Below, in pieces: positions 42,647 through 53,908 of a DNA stretch of 64,000 nucleotides. The notes under the pieces were generated by a model. It was not told the DNA's origin. It worked only from the letters and a program-made list of their open reading frames with translations, and searched no databases. The translations under genes and the position numbers were made by a program. Source of the stretch: Methylobacterium nonmethylotrophicum (GTDB taxonomy: Bacteria > Pseudomonadota > Alphaproteobacteria > Rhizobiales > Beijerinckiaceae); NCBI RefSeq assembly GCF_004745635.1, contig NZ_SRLB01000004.1, forward strand, positions 310,001 through 374,000. Reading direction: 5' to 3'. Within the stretch, counting starts at the first letter, position 1; every line of letters starts with the position of its first letter.

Positions 42647-43296
42647 CTACCGGTTGAGCACGTAGAGGGTCGGAAAGGCGACGATCCAGATCAGGTCGAT
42701 GAAGTGCCAGTACAGCCCGAAGATCTCGATCCGGTTCTGGTGCGCGGCCAGAAAGCCCGGCCGGCTCGCCTGCCGGGTCATCGCCAGCAGGATGGCGATG
42801 CCGGTGAGGAGGTGCAGGCCGTGCAGCCCGGTCGCGACGTAGTAGAGGTTCACGAAGAGCCGCGAGGGCGGTGAATCCGTCAGCGCGTAGGGCCGGTCGG
42901 ACAGGAACGGCATCATGTGCTCGTGGTAGTCGGCGTAGTACTCGTAGCCCTTGAGAGCCAAGAACAGCGTGCCGAGCGCCGCCGTGGCGAGCATGAACCG
43001 GACCATGCCGCGCTGCCAGCCGAGCCGCGAGAGCTGGATCGCCCCCGACATGGTCAGGCTCGAGCCGATCAGCACGACGGTGTTGACGGCGCCGATCCAG
43101 AACTTGAGGTGGCGCGCCGCCGCCTGCACCGCTTCCGGATGGGTGAGGCGCAGGATCAGCGCGGTGAGGAAGAGCCCGGCGAAGAGCAGCAGCTCGGTGA
43201 GCAGCCAGGCCCACATCCCGAGCACGGCGGCGTGCTTCTGCTGCTCCACCGTGGCGAAGTGCGAGGCGAGCCTGACGCCCACGGAGGTCCCGCCGC

Positions 43297-43300
<4 letters not shown>
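42647..43300 (-). CDS. ctaE: Cytochrome c oxidase subunit III
   Basis: 217 residues from a GTG that overlaps the subunit I stop as GTGA. Five helices, in the short form typical of caa3 enzymes. [59 protein letters not shown] and [22 protein letters not shown] are diagnostic of subunit III (Glu of helix III and the final W-x-F-x-D-x-x-W pattern). It stabilises the catalytic core and may guide oxygen. Confidence 0.93.
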
Positions 43301-44969
<1,669 letters not shown>

Positions 44970-44973
<4 letters not shown>

Positions 44974-45938
44974 GGGCTGGCCTCCTGCTGCGCCGTCGCG
45001 CGTCCGCTCTTCAGGTAGGCGACGAGACGGTCGAGGTCGTCGGTCGGGATCACGTTGCGGAAGGCGGGCATGACCTGCTTGTAATCGGCCGCGAGCTTCT
45101 GCCGGTTCGGGTTCAGGATCTTGTCCCGCAGGTAGGCCTCGTCGGCCGTCACGATGCGGCCGTCGGCGAGCCTGACCTCGCGCCCGTAGAGGCCGGCGAG
45201 CGAGGGCGCCCGCACCTTGGCGCCGGGATCGTGGCAAGTGCCGCAAGCATAGGATTCGTAGATTGCGCGGCCGGCCCCGGCCTGGCCGCCCTGCTGCGCG
45301 CCCGCATTCTGCAGCCAGGCGGCGTAGTCGGCCTGGGTCATCAGGGTCAGGGTGCCGTCCATCCTCGAGTGGTCGGTGCCGCAATATTCCGAGCAGTACA
45401 GCCGGTAGGTGCCGGTGCGGTCGGGCTTGAACCACATCTCGGTATAGCGGTCCGGCAGGGTCGCCATCTGCATCCGGAAGACCGGGAAGTAGAGGTTGTG
45501 GATCACGTCCTGGCTGATCATCCGGATCTTGATCGGCTGGCCGATCGGCAGGTGCAGGTCGTTGATCTCGGACTGGCCGGTCGGGTGCTGGAACTTCCAC
45601 ATCCACTGGCGGCCGATCGCCTCGATCACCATGGCGTCGCCGGGCGCCTGCTTCGAGATGAAGAACAGCCGGGCGCCCCAGACGAAGAAGATCAGGGTGA
45701 GCAGGAACGGGATCAGCATCCAGCTGATCTCGATCAGCACGCTGCGGATGGTGCCGTGGCTGCGATCGGCCGGCTCGCCCTGGCGGTAGCGGATCGCGAA
45801 CCAGGTGATGGCGACGAAGACCGGCACCGTCAGCAGCAGGGTCAGGACCGTGAAGGCGAGGATCAGCCAGTCGGTCTCGACCGCGGTGGCGGAGGCCGCC
45901 GGCGGCCAGAGGCGGAGCGCGAGGTCGGTCGGGTTCAT
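44970..45938 (-). CDS. ctaC: Cytochrome c oxidase subunit II with fused cytochrome c (caa3 type)
   Basis: 322 residues. Two membrane helices (about 24-50 and 68-95), then the CuA domain: His147 (DVIHNLYFP), Cys182, Cys186, His190 and Met193 in [13 protein letters not shown]. The C-terminal part carries a c-type heme site CGTCH at 232-236 with a distal Met in QVMPAF. The fused cytochrome makes this a caa3-type enzyme that takes electrons directly from complex III or its alternative. There is no clear signal peptide or lipobox; the first helix seems to serve as anchor. CuA loading would need a SCO protein, and none is encoded in this operon. Confidence 0.95.
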
Positions 45939-46429
45939 CGCGGGGGGGCTCCGCCGGCGGGGGGCAGAGGATCCAGGGATTGGCCGGCCATCAGCCGCAT
46001 GGCGCGCTCGACCGGGATGCGGGCGCGGCCGTCGGGGAGGGGGGCGTAAGTGGTGAGCTGTGCCCGCTCCGCGGCTTCCTGGCGGGCGAGGTCCTCGTAG
46101 GGCGCGCCCTGGAGGTTGGGCGGCGGCGGCTGCACCCGGGCCGTCTGCTGCGGCGTCAGCGCCGGGGTGCCGGCGACGTTCAGCGCGCCGAACAGGCGCA
46201 GCATCAGCCACACCGCCGCGATCGCGACGGCGACGGAGGCGGCGAGCCCCACGACCACGAAGGCGGTGCGGCGGACATCGACATCCGTCTCCTCGAACCC
46301 CTCCGGATTGCGGGGGCCGGCCGGCGGCTCCGCGCGGGGCGGGGCCGGCCGGAAGCCGGAGAGGCGCAGGAGGCCGGCCGCCGCGAGCGCCGGCAGAAGG
46401 GACAGGGGGCCGGGCCTGTCGCCGCTCAC
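45935..46429 (-). CDS. Membrane protein between ActF and oxidase genes, unknown
   Basis: 164 residues from a GTG overlapping the actF stop (GTGA); its stop overlaps ctaC (ATGA), so it belongs to the operon. One clear membrane helix ([26 protein letters not shown]) separates a Pro-rich N-terminal part from a soluble C-terminal domain with [37 protein letters not shown]. This last part resembles the linker sequences found in cytochrome-oxidase-associated proteins. The position suggests a subunit joining complex III and oxidase, perhaps in place of ActG; this is inference. Confidence 0.75.
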   Translation of the reverse strand: MSGDRPGPLSLLPALAAAGLLRLSGFRPAPPRAEPPAGPRNPEGFEETDVDVRRTAFVVVGLAASVAVAIAAVWLMLRLFGALNVAGTPALTPQQTARVQPPPPNLQGAPYEDLARQEAAERAQLTTYAPLPDGRARIPVERAMRLMAGQSLDPLPPAGGAPPR

Positions 46430-47484
46430 GAGGTGCGCCCCCGAAGGCGGCGATCCACCGGGCCGTAGAGGCCGCCGGCGACGCCCACCACCCCGATCAG
46501 CGCCAGCGCATCGGCCCAGGTGAACAGGAAGGCGCCGCGGAAGCCCGGCGTGACGAGCCAGAAGATCTCGGCGCCGTGGAGCAGCAGGATCAGAAGGGCG
46601 ATGCCGGCCAGAAGCGCCGGCCGGCCGGCATTGCGCCGCGGCACCAGGACGAGGGCCGCGAGCACCATCACGCCGACGCCGACCCAGACCCCGAAACGGC
46701 CGAGCGTCCCGTCGCGGGCGAGGTACCAGCGCGCCTCGTCGGGCAGGTTGGCCGACCAGACGATCAGGTACTGCGCGGCGTGGACGAAGCCCCAGATTGC
46801 CAGGAGCACCAGGATCGGGTCGGCGAAGGAGGCGGCGGTGCGCTGGTCGCGTCCGGGCCGGCCGGAGGAGTCGCGCGCCGCGATCAGGGCCGCCGCCGAG
46901 AGGGCGATGCCGGCCTGGATCGTCATCACCAGGAGGCCGAAGGCCGTCGAGGCGAGGCCGGGATCGGCCGATTGCACCCAGTCCTCAGCCGCCAGCGTGC
47001 CGGTGACCGCGGTGAGGATCAGGCCGAGGACCGCCCGGCGCCGGCGGGCCGCCGCGGCCGGGCTGCCTGCTTCCGCCGGGGGGCGCCGGAAGGTGCCGGC
47101 GAGCCAGAGCCAGAGGCTCAGATAGGCGAGGCTGCGCAGGGCGAAGAACACCGGCGTGAACCAGACGCCGGCGAGCGGCGTGCGCGGGGGGGCGCCCCGA
47201 TCCCAGGGATAGAGGCCCTTGAGGCTGAGCAGCACCGGCAGCAGCAGCAGGCCGGCGATCGGCAGGAGGCCGAGCAGGCGGCGCAGGGATGCCGCCATGG
47301 GACCGGCGGAGAACCCGGCGAGCTCGAGCCCCATCAAGAGCGGCAGGCTGCCGGCCGGCAGTGCCACCAGCACCAGCCAGGCGGCGAGATAGGACGGCAT
47401 GACCGGGCTGCCGGAGGCGCCGGCGAGCGCGCAGGCCGCCAGGGCCGCCACCCCGAGGGCGAGGGAGATCGGGCGGCGGCTCAT
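46426..47484 (-). CDS. actF: Alternative complex III membrane subunit ActF
   Basis: 352 residues with about ten hydrophobic helices. Helices such as LAAWLVLVALPAGSLPLLMG and DPILVLLAIWGFVHAAQYLIVWSANLPDE (with conserved His and Trp) match the ActF quinol:cytochrome c oxidoreductase subunit, which contributes to quinone binding and possible proton transfer. The start overlaps the actE stop (ATGA). Six of the operon's subunits (ActA-F) are accounted for here, one as a fusion. Confidence 0.8.
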   Translation of the reverse strand: MSRRPISLALGVAALAACALAGASGSPVMPSYLAAWLVLVALPAGSLPLLMGLELAGFSAGPMAASLRRLLGLLPIAGLLLLPVLLSLKGLYPWDRGAPPRTPLAGVWFTPVFFALRSLAYLSLWLWLAGTFRRPPAEAGSPAAAARRRRAVLGLILTAVTGTLAAEDWVQSADPGLASTAFGLLVMTIQAGIALSAAALIAARDSSGRPGRDQRTAASFADPILVLLAIWGFVHAAQYLIVWSANLPDEARWYLARDGTLGRFGVWVGVGVMVLAALVLVPRRNAGRPALLAGIALLILLLHGAEIFWLVTPGFRGAFLFTWADALALIGVVGVAGGLYGPVDRRLRGRTS

Positions 47485-48029
47485 TTCCGCTCTCCCGGAC
47501 TGGACCGGCCAGCCGCCGCGACCCAGGCCTGGTCCTCCGGCGGCAGGCTCGCCAGGGTCGCGCCCTGGCTCAGCTGCAGTGCGCGGATATAGGCGACGAT
47601 GGCCCAGCGGTCGGCCGGCGGCACCTGGGCGCCGTAGGAGAGCATGGTGCCCTTGCCGTTGCTGATGACGTCGTAGACGTATCGCGCGGGCGCCTGCCGC
47701 AGGCGGGCCTCGGCGAGCGAGGGCGGTCGCGGGTAGCCGCGCTGCACGATCATGCCGTCGCCGTGGCCGGCGCCGCCGTGGCAGGGCGTGCAGAACACGC
47801 CGTAGCGCTCCTGGCCCCGGGCCAGCAGGGCGGGGGTCGCGGAGGCCGGCTGCGGCACCGGCCGGTCGGGCGCGGCCCGCGGCACGGTGCCGGGGGCGGG
47901 AAGGCGCATCGTCTGGCCCTGCGGGAAGAACGGGTTGCCGTCCCAGGTCTTGGATTTCGGCTGACTCACCATGTCGGCCCGGTCGCAGGCCGCGAGCGCC
48001 AGGGGGAGGAGGAGGGCCAGACGCTTCAC
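47481..48029 (-). CDS. actE: Alternative complex III cytochrome c lipoprotein ActE
   Basis: 182 residues from a GTG overlapping the ActC-ActD stop (GTGA). Lipoprotein signal MKRLALLLPLALAAC with lipid-carrying Cys15. A single c-type heme site CTPCH, followed by GGAGHGDGMIVQRGYPRPPS and YVYDVISNGKGTMLSYGAQVPPADRWAIVAYIRALQ with the distal Met, as in ActE. It passes electrons from the ActA/ActB modules to the cytochrome domain of subunit II of the oxidase. Confidence 0.88.
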   Translation of the reverse strand: MKRLALLLPLALAACDRADMVSQPKSKTWDGNPFFPQGQTMRLPAPGTVPRAAPDRPVPQPASATPALLARGQERYGVFCTPCHGGAGHGDGMIVQRGYPRPPSLAEARLRQAPARYVYDVISNGKGTMLSYGAQVPPADRWAIVAYIRALQLSQGATLASLPPEDQAWVAAAGRSSPGERK

Positions 48030-50044
48030 AGCGGCACCCTCCGGACCATCAGCGGCCGGCCCTCCGGCAGGGTGGCGAGCGCCCGCTCGATCCGGGCGGG
48101 GTCGAAGCGCGGGCCCGCCGCCTCGAGGGCCAGGAAGAAGCGGTCCTCGCTCGCCCGGGTGAAGCCAGGGATCGCGAAGGCCGGGTGGTTGAGCCGCGGC
48201 AGGCGGTTCTGAAAAAGCAATCCCAGCACCGTCGTGAGGCCGCCGCAGAGGGCACCGAACGACACGCTCGGCACCAGGAAGGCCTGCCAGGGGAAGCGCG
48301 GCCGGCCGCCGACGTCGAACACGTAGGCGAAGCCGGAGGCGTAGAGGCACATCAGCATGAAGGCGGCCCCGCCGGCCAAAGCCGCCCCGAGGGCGAGGAG
48401 CGGCAGGATGCCCGCGGGACGCCCCAGAGCCGCCGCCGCCCGGCCCATCGGCACGGGACCGTAGGTCTCGATCCGGGCGCCGAAGTCGCGCGTCGTCAGG
48501 GCCTCTACCGCGGCCGCGAGGTCGCCGGCCTGCACGAACTCGGCGCTCACGCCCCAGAGCGGCGCCTGCGCGGTCTCGGCGAGGGTCGGCGCCCGCTCGC
48601 CGCTCGGCCGCTCGTCCGGGTGGCTCTCGGCGAAGCGCCGCGTCTCGGTGATCGAGACCATCGGGAGCGTGCGCAACCCGAGGAGCAGGAGCGCCAGGAA
48701 GAGCCCGACCGTGCCGGCGAGCGTCGCCAGGCCCCAGGCGCCCAGGGCGTAGGGATGGGCGGAGGAGGGCAGGAAGTCGTGGCTGAGCGTCACGATGAGC
48801 AGCATGAAGTGGTCGCCGAAGCTGCCGATGGCGGCGGCGATCCCGACCAGCGCCACGACGCGGCCTGAGCGGCGGAAGGCATCGAACCAGAACAGCTGCA
48901 CCGGCAGCAGGGCGAAGACGACGATCATCCAGAACGCCCAGGCATGCGAGCCGGACAGGCGGCGCACCAGCACCGCCCGGTCGTAGGCATCGCCGTGCAG
49001 CAGGCTGGAGACGATCTCGGTGGCGTAGCAATAGGCGGAGGCGAGCCCGAGGCCGAGCATCAGCCGGGCCATCAGGACGAGGTGCCGTCCGGTGATCAGC
49101 GCCTCGAGGCCGAGCGCCCGGCGCACCAGCACCGCGAGCGCCGCGGTGACGCCGACGCCCGAGAGCAGCGAGGCGGCGAGGAACGTCACCGGCAGCAGCG
49201 TGTCGTGCCAGCCCGGCAGGACGGAGCCGGCGAGCATCACCGAGGCCCCGGTCTGGAGCGCCACGACGACGACGAGGGCGAGCACCGAGAGGGTGCGGGT
49301 GGCGAGCAGCCAGCGCTCCCAATGCGTCGAGGCCCCCCGCCAGCCGAGGGCCAGGATGCCGTAGATCTGCGCCCGCAGGAGCGTCAGCCGCCGGCGCCGG
49401 CCGCGCCCCTCGTCGGCGGCGCGGGCCTCGGCCAGGGCGGCCTCGAAGGCGCGGTCGCGCAACGCCGCGAGGTCGGGCAGGAGCCCGACGGACCACAGGC
49501 CGAGGCAGACACCCAGGAAGCCGAGGATGTCGACCGCGTCCCAGACCAGCGGCGAGCGGAATTGCGGCCAGAGCGCCAGGGTGTTGGGGTAGGGCAGGGT
49601 CCAGTAGAACACCCAGGGCCGCCCGAGATGGATGATCGGGTAGAGGGCCGCGGCCGCCGCCGCCAGGATCGCGGTGGTCTCGGCGATGCGGTCGATGCCC
49701 GATCGCCATGCGGCACCGGTGAGCCGCAGCGTCGCGGAGGTGAGCAGCGCCCCGCAGGCGATGCCGATCCACCAGTCGTAGGCGACGATGTCGAGGGCCC
49801 AGACGACCGGGTTGTTGTTGTCCCAGATCCCGACGCCGTTGAGGAGCAGCCAGGCGAGGGCCGCGGCGAACACGCCCAGCAGCCCGCAGGCGCCCGAGAA
49901 GGCGATCCACCAGGCCCGCGAGCGGGTGCGGGCCGGCGCTCCCGTGACCGCCCGGCCGATCGACGCGAAATCCTCGGTGGCGCCGAGGAGGCCGGCCCGT
50001 GACGCCAGGGGTTTTGGTGGCAGGGGCGTGACGGTGCCGCTCAT
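48026..50044 (-). CDS. ActC-ActD fusion (NrfD-type quinol subunit plus DUF3341 subunit)
   Basis: 672 residues. Residues 1-470 are the NrfD/PsrC-type membrane protein ActC, with about ten helices (ACGLLGVFAAALAWLLL, VVWALDIVAYDWWIGIACGA, LGRPWVFYWTLPYPNTL), the main quinol site of alternative complex III. After a charged linker at about 475-500 comes the ActD unit (DUF3341): GVSAEFVQAGDLAAAVEALTTRDFGARIETYGPVPM, two helices, FLVPSVSFGALCGGLTTVLGLL and the end. The two are normally separate genes; here there is no stop between them. It overlaps actB (ATGA) and actE (GTGA). Confidence 0.9.
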   Translation of the reverse strand: MSGTVTPLPPKPLASRAGLLGATEDFASIGRAVTGAPARTRSRAWWIAFSGACGLLGVFAAALAWLLLNGVGIWDNNNPVVWALDIVAYDWWIGIACGALLTSATLRLTGAAWRSGIDRIAETTAILAAAAAALYPIIHLGRPWVFYWTLPYPNTLALWPQFRSPLVWDAVDILGFLGVCLGLWSVGLLPDLAALRDRAFEAALAEARAADEGRGRRRRLTLLRAQIYGILALGWRGASTHWERWLLATRTLSVLALVVVVALQTGASVMLAGSVLPGWHDTLLPVTFLAASLLSGVGVTAALAVLVRRALGLEALITGRHLVLMARLMLGLGLASAYCYATEIVSSLLHGDAYDRAVLVRRLSGSHAWAFWMIVVFALLPVQLFWFDAFRRSGRVVALVGIAAAIGSFGDHFMLLIVTLSHDFLPSSAHPYALGAWGLATLAGTVGLFLALLLLGLRTLPMVSITETRRFAESHPDERPSGERAPTLAETAQAPLWGVSAEFVQAGDLAAAVEALTTRDFGARIETYGPVPMGRAAAALGRPAGILPLLALGAALAGGAAFMLMCLYASGFAYVFDVGGRPRFPWQAFLVPSVSFGALCGGLTTVLGLLFQNRLPRLNHPAFAIPGFTRASEDRFFLALEAAGPRFDPARIERALATLPEGRPLMVRRVPL

Positions 50045-53016
50045 AAGGAGCCCCCGGGCTTGACGGAGGCCTCCTCGACCAGCCGGGCGAGGTAGGTGGT
50101 TCGGGGCCGGGTGTTCAGTTCGGCGAGCAGGGCGTAGTTGCGCGGGTCGGCCGCGGCCGCTGCGACCCGGCTGCCGGCATCGCGCAGGTCGCCGAAGGAG
50201 ATGGCGCGGGTCGGGCAGGCGCCCTGGCAGGCGGTCTCGACCGCGCCGTCGGGGATCGGGGCGTGGTCGCCCCGCGTCGACTCGATCCGGGCGGCGGCGA
50301 TGCGCTGGACGCAGTAGGTGCACTTCTCCATCACGCCGCGGGCCCGGACGGTGACCTCGGGGTTGCGCTGCTGCTGCTGCACCGGCGCCGCGTCGCCGGC
50401 ATAGTCGAGGTAGTTGAAGCGCCGGACCTTGTACGGGCAGTAGCTCGAACAGGCGCGGGTCCCGACGCAGCGGTTGTAGACCATGAGGTTCAGCCCCTCG
50501 CGGTCGTGGACCGTCGCCTCGACCGGGCAGCCGACCTCGCAGGGCGCCTGCTCGCAATGCATGCAGGGCACCGGCATGAAATGGGTTTTCGGGGTGTCGA
50601 GGCCGCCCTCGTAGTAGCGGTCGATCCGCAGCCAGTGCAGCCAGCGGCCGAGCGCGACCTCCTCCTTGCCGACGACCGGGATGTTGTTCTCGGACTGGCA
50701 GGCGGTGACGCAGGCGTTGCAGCCGATGCAGGCGTCGAGGTCGATCACCATGCCCCAGGCGCGCTCGCGCGCGAAGCGCCCGCCGGGGGAGGTCGGCGCC
50801 GGGGGATAGAGCGAGGGCAGGGGCTCCCGGGCGGCGACCGGCGTCGTGCTGCCTACAGCCTGGACGCGCACGAGATCGTGCCCCTCCATCGTGCCGTGGT
50901 TCTGCGTCGTCACCGGCAGGGCCTTGCGCCCGGTGGTGGCGAGCGTCGCCTCGGCGAGGCGCCAGGGGGTGGCGCTCGCGCGCAGCGGATAGGCGTCGTA
51001 GCCGAGCCCGTCGGCGAGCTGTTCCGGGACCGTCCGGCCGTAGCCGAGGCCGACCGTCACGGCATCCTCGGCCTGGCCGGGCTGGATCCAGACCGGTCCC
51101 TCGATCCGCCGGCCTCCGGCCTCGAGGGTGACGAGGTCGCCCTGTTGCAGCTCCTCGCGCTCGGCGAGCGCGGGGCTTACCGCGATCACGTTGCCCCAGA
51201 CCACCTTGGTGAGGGGCTTGGGCAGCTCCTGCAGCCAGGCGAGGTTGGCGAGGCTCCCGTCCCACACCGTCGCGTCGGGGCGAAACAGCACCTCGACCCG
51301 CCGGGCCGGGCCGGCCGGGGAGGGCGCGGGCCGGGGCAGTGCTGCGGGGGCCGGAACCGGTTCGCCGACCGGCTCGGGGGAGAAAGCCGTCCCTTCGAGG
51401 AAGCCCGCCTGCAGGAAGGCCTCGCGCCGGGCCGTCCAGGCCGCGTCGTCCTCGCCGGGGCGGCGCCAATGGGCGTCGAGGAGGGAGCCGCCGTCCTTCG
51501 CCTCGGCATCGGTGAGGATCGACAGGATCTCCGGCACCGAGCGGCCGTCGTAGAGCGGGCGGATCGTCGGCTGGATCAGGGTCACCGTCCCGTCGAGGGA
51601 GCGGGCGTCGCCCCAGGCCTCGAGGGGATGGGCCAGCGGCAGGTTCCAGTCGCAGCGGAACGCGGTCTCGTCCGGGTAGAGCCCGGCATGGATCTTCAGC
51701 GGCACCCGGGCCATGGCCTCCAGGAAGCCGAGGTCGCCGGGGGCGTCGTAGACCGGGTTGACGTCGAGCATCACCAGGACCTGCACCGCGCCCCGGCGCA
51801 TCGCCTCGACGAGGGCGGACAGGGGCTCGGGGTCGAGGACCGGCACCGGGGCGGTGTGGAACACCGTGCGGCCGGTGTTGCCGAGGGCCGCGTTGAGCCG
51901 GTGGACCTGGGCCAGCAACTCCGGCCCGGCCTGGGCGCCGGCGAGCACGAGGCCGTTGCCGCGGGCCGCGTTCAGCGCCGCGAAGGCCGTCTCGCGCCAG
52001 GCCGCGGCCGGGCCGTCGCGGGTCACCGGCGCCCCGCCGCCGGCCTGGGCCAGGAGGTCGCGGACGATCTGCTCGAGACCGTCGGAGCCGATGGCGAGGG
52101 GGGCGTCGGCCTTGGCGGAGGTCAGGTTCGGGCTCGGGCCGGCATGGTGGAGCGCCAGCAGGCGCTTGCCGGCGGCCGCCCTGCGGCGGGCCTCGACCCA
52201 GTCCCGCGCCTGGCCGACCTGGCCCGGGCCGGCATCCAGACAATCACCGTCGAGGGAGACGACGACTTGGGCCTGGTCGAAGCGCCAGCGGGTCTCGAGG
52301 GGGCGGCCATAGGCGAGGCGGGCGCCCTCGTAGAGCGCCTCGCGCCCGGTCGGGGCCGAGACGTGCCAGCGCATCGCCGGGAAATCGCGGCGCATCGCGG
52401 CGATCTGAGCGGCCAGCGACGGTGAGGTCACCGGACCGGTGACGAGGTGGAGCCCGCGCCCGCCCTCCACGGCTTTCAGTGCCGCGAAGCGCCCGGTCAT
52501 CGCGGCGCGGAAGGCCTGCCACGTGCTCGGCCGGCCGAGATGTCGCGGCGCCTGCAGCCGGAACGGGTCGTAGAGCCCGAGCACCGAGGCCTGCGCGAAC
52601 ACGTCGGTGCCCCCGCGGCTCCACGGATGCTCGGCATTGCCCTCGATCTTGAGCGGGCGGCCGTTGCGGGTGGTGACGGTGATGCCGTTGGCGAAGCCGT
52701 CGGTCAGGGACGCGGACGCGTAGGCGAGGGCTGCGCCCGGGATGATCCGCTCGGGCTGGCGGACGTAAGGCACCTCCTGCTTGCGCCCGTCGGTCTGGCC
52801 GCAGGCGGCCAATCCGCTCATCGCGAAGGAAGCCGCCATCAGCTTGAGGACGCCGCGCCGGTCGGGCGCGGCGGCGAGGCGGGCGGCGGCCGGGTACTCG
52901 GCGTCCAGGAAGGCGCGGAACTCGGGCGAATCCGCCACCGCGTCGAGGCTGCGCCAGAAGGCCGGGCCGTCGCCGCCGGCGAGGCGGGCGCGGAGCGAGG
53001 CGATGTCGCCGGTCAT
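50041..53016 (-). CDS. actB: Alternative complex III iron-sulfur subunit ActB (molybdopterin-like + FeS domains)
   Basis: 991 residues. Near residue 53 lies DRRGVLKLMAASFAMSGLAAC, a Tat-like RR signal ending in a lipobox Cys. About 75-690 is a molybdopterin-oxidoreductase-like domain that in this family has lost the cofactor site. The C-terminal domain carries four iron-sulfur cysteine groups: CIGCNACVTAC, CMHCEQAPCEVGC, CVGTRACSSYC and CTYC...CQGAC. These conduct electrons from quinol toward the heme subunits. The start at 53016 overlaps the actA stop (ATGA). Length fits the fused ActB form. Confidence 0.93.
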   Translation of the reverse strand: MTGDIASLRARLAGGDGPAFWRSLDAVADSPEFRAFLDAEYPAAARLAAAPDRRGVLKLMAASFAMSGLAACGQTDGRKQEVPYVRQPERIIPGAALAYASASLTDGFANGITVTTRNGRPLKIEGNAEHPWSRGGTDVFAQASVLGLYDPFRLQAPRHLGRPSTWQAFRAAMTGRFAALKAVEGGRGLHLVTGPVTSPSLAAQIAAMRRDFPAMRWHVSAPTGREALYEGARLAYGRPLETRWRFDQAQVVVSLDGDCLDAGPGQVGQARDWVEARRRAAAGKRLLALHHAGPSPNLTSAKADAPLAIGSDGLEQIVRDLLAQAGGGAPVTRDGPAAAWRETAFAALNAARGNGLVLAGAQAGPELLAQVHRLNAALGNTGRTVFHTAPVPVLDPEPLSALVEAMRRGAVQVLVMLDVNPVYDAPGDLGFLEAMARVPLKIHAGLYPDETAFRCDWNLPLAHPLEAWGDARSLDGTVTLIQPTIRPLYDGRSVPEILSILTDAEAKDGGSLLDAHWRRPGEDDAAWTARREAFLQAGFLEGTAFSPEPVGEPVPAPAALPRPAPSPAGPARRVEVLFRPDATVWDGSLANLAWLQELPKPLTKVVWGNVIAVSPALAEREELQQGDLVTLEAGGRRIEGPVWIQPGQAEDAVTVGLGYGRTVPEQLADGLGYDAYPLRASATPWRLAEATLATTGRKALPVTTQNHGTMEGHDLVRVQAVGSTTPVAAREPLPSLYPPAPTSPGGRFARERAWGMVIDLDACIGCNACVTACQSENNIPVVGKEEVALGRWLHWLRIDRYYEGGLDTPKTHFMPVPCMHCEQAPCEVGCPVEATVHDREGLNLMVYNRCVGTRACSSYCPYKVRRFNYLDYAGDAAPVQQQQRNPEVTVRARGVMEKCTYCVQRIAAARIESTRGDHAPIPDGAVETACQGACPTRAISFGDLRDAGSRVAAAAADPRNYALLAELNTRPRTTYLARLVEEASVKPGGSL

Positions 53017-53732
53017 CGGTGGCAGATCCCGCACTCGGTCAGCCGCTCGCCGCCGCGGATGTGGTACTGGCGCACCAGTTCCGGCCCGATCTCGGCCTGG
53101 TTCGCCGGCGGGCTCCAGGCCATGTCGAGCACCCGGTCCTTCGGCCGCACGTAGTTCTCGGGGTTGCGGTGGCAATCGAGGCAGAAGCTCATCGTGAAGG
53201 CGTTCGCCCGGTAGGTGAGCTGCATGTCGGTGACGCTGCCGTGGCAGGTCGAGCAGCCGATGCCGTTGGTCACGTGGACCGCGTGGTTGTAGTAGACGTA
53301 GCCCGGCAGCTTGTTCAGGCGGGTCCAGACCAGGGGCCGGTCCTTGGCGTAGCTTGACCGCACCGGTTCCAGCATGTCCGAGCCGGACCAGATCTGGCTG
53401 TGGCAGGTCATGCAGGTATGGGTCGGCGGGATCCCGGCCGTGGCCTGGGTCTCGACCGTGGTGTGGCAGTAGCGGCAGTCGATCTTCAGCTCGCCCGAAT
53501 GGTGCTTGTGGCTGAACGGCACCGGCTGGGCCGGCGCCACCCCGACCCCGGTGACGTAGGAGGAGCGGACCAGCCCCGCCCCCACGACCGGCAGCGCCGC
53601 CAGGCAGGCGGCGGCGGTGAGGAGCGCGAGGCGCAGGAGCGCGTCGGCGCCCGGGGCGAAGAGCTGGCGCACGGAATCAGGTCCGGGGCCGGGCGGGAGC
53701 GGCGTCCCTCGGGGACGCCCGGCCGCATCCAT
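53013..53732 (-). CDS. actA: Alternative complex III pentaheme cytochrome c ActA
   Basis: 239 residues. One N-terminal membrane helix (LLRLALLTAAACLAALPVVGAG), then five CxxCH heme sites: CRYCH, CMTCH, CSTCH, CLDCH and CGICH. This is the ActA pentaheme pattern. It begins the operon and acts on the periplasmic side, relaying electrons from ActB to ActE or directly to the oxidase. The start is uncertain: ATG 53732 gives a Pro-rich extension of 20 residues, and a GTG at 53672 starts nearer the helix. Confidence 0.92.
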   Translation of the reverse strand: MDAAGRPRGTPLPPGPGPDSVRQLFAPGADALLRLALLTAAACLAALPVVGAGLVRSSYVTGVGVAPAQPVPFSHKHHSGELKIDCRYCHTTVETQATAGIPPTHTCMTCHSQIWSGSDMLEPVRSSYAKDRPLVWTRLNKLPGYVYYNHAVHVTNGIGCSTCHGSVTDMQLTYRANAFTMSFCLDCHRNPENYVRPKDRVLDMAWSPPANQAEIGPELVRQYHIRGGERLTECGICHR

Positions 53733-53908
53733 GCCTCAGGGCGAGACTCACGCGCTGCACGCCATCCTCGTCATGCCGTGACCCGGTTCGGAACGATGCG
53801 AAGCTAGGTGGCGCGGGGCTTGGCCACGGCCAGATGCCCCAGAGACGCCAAATCCCGGGTGCGACAGCGTGGCGTCCGGACGGGAGGTGCCGCAGTCGCG
53901 CGCGCGGC

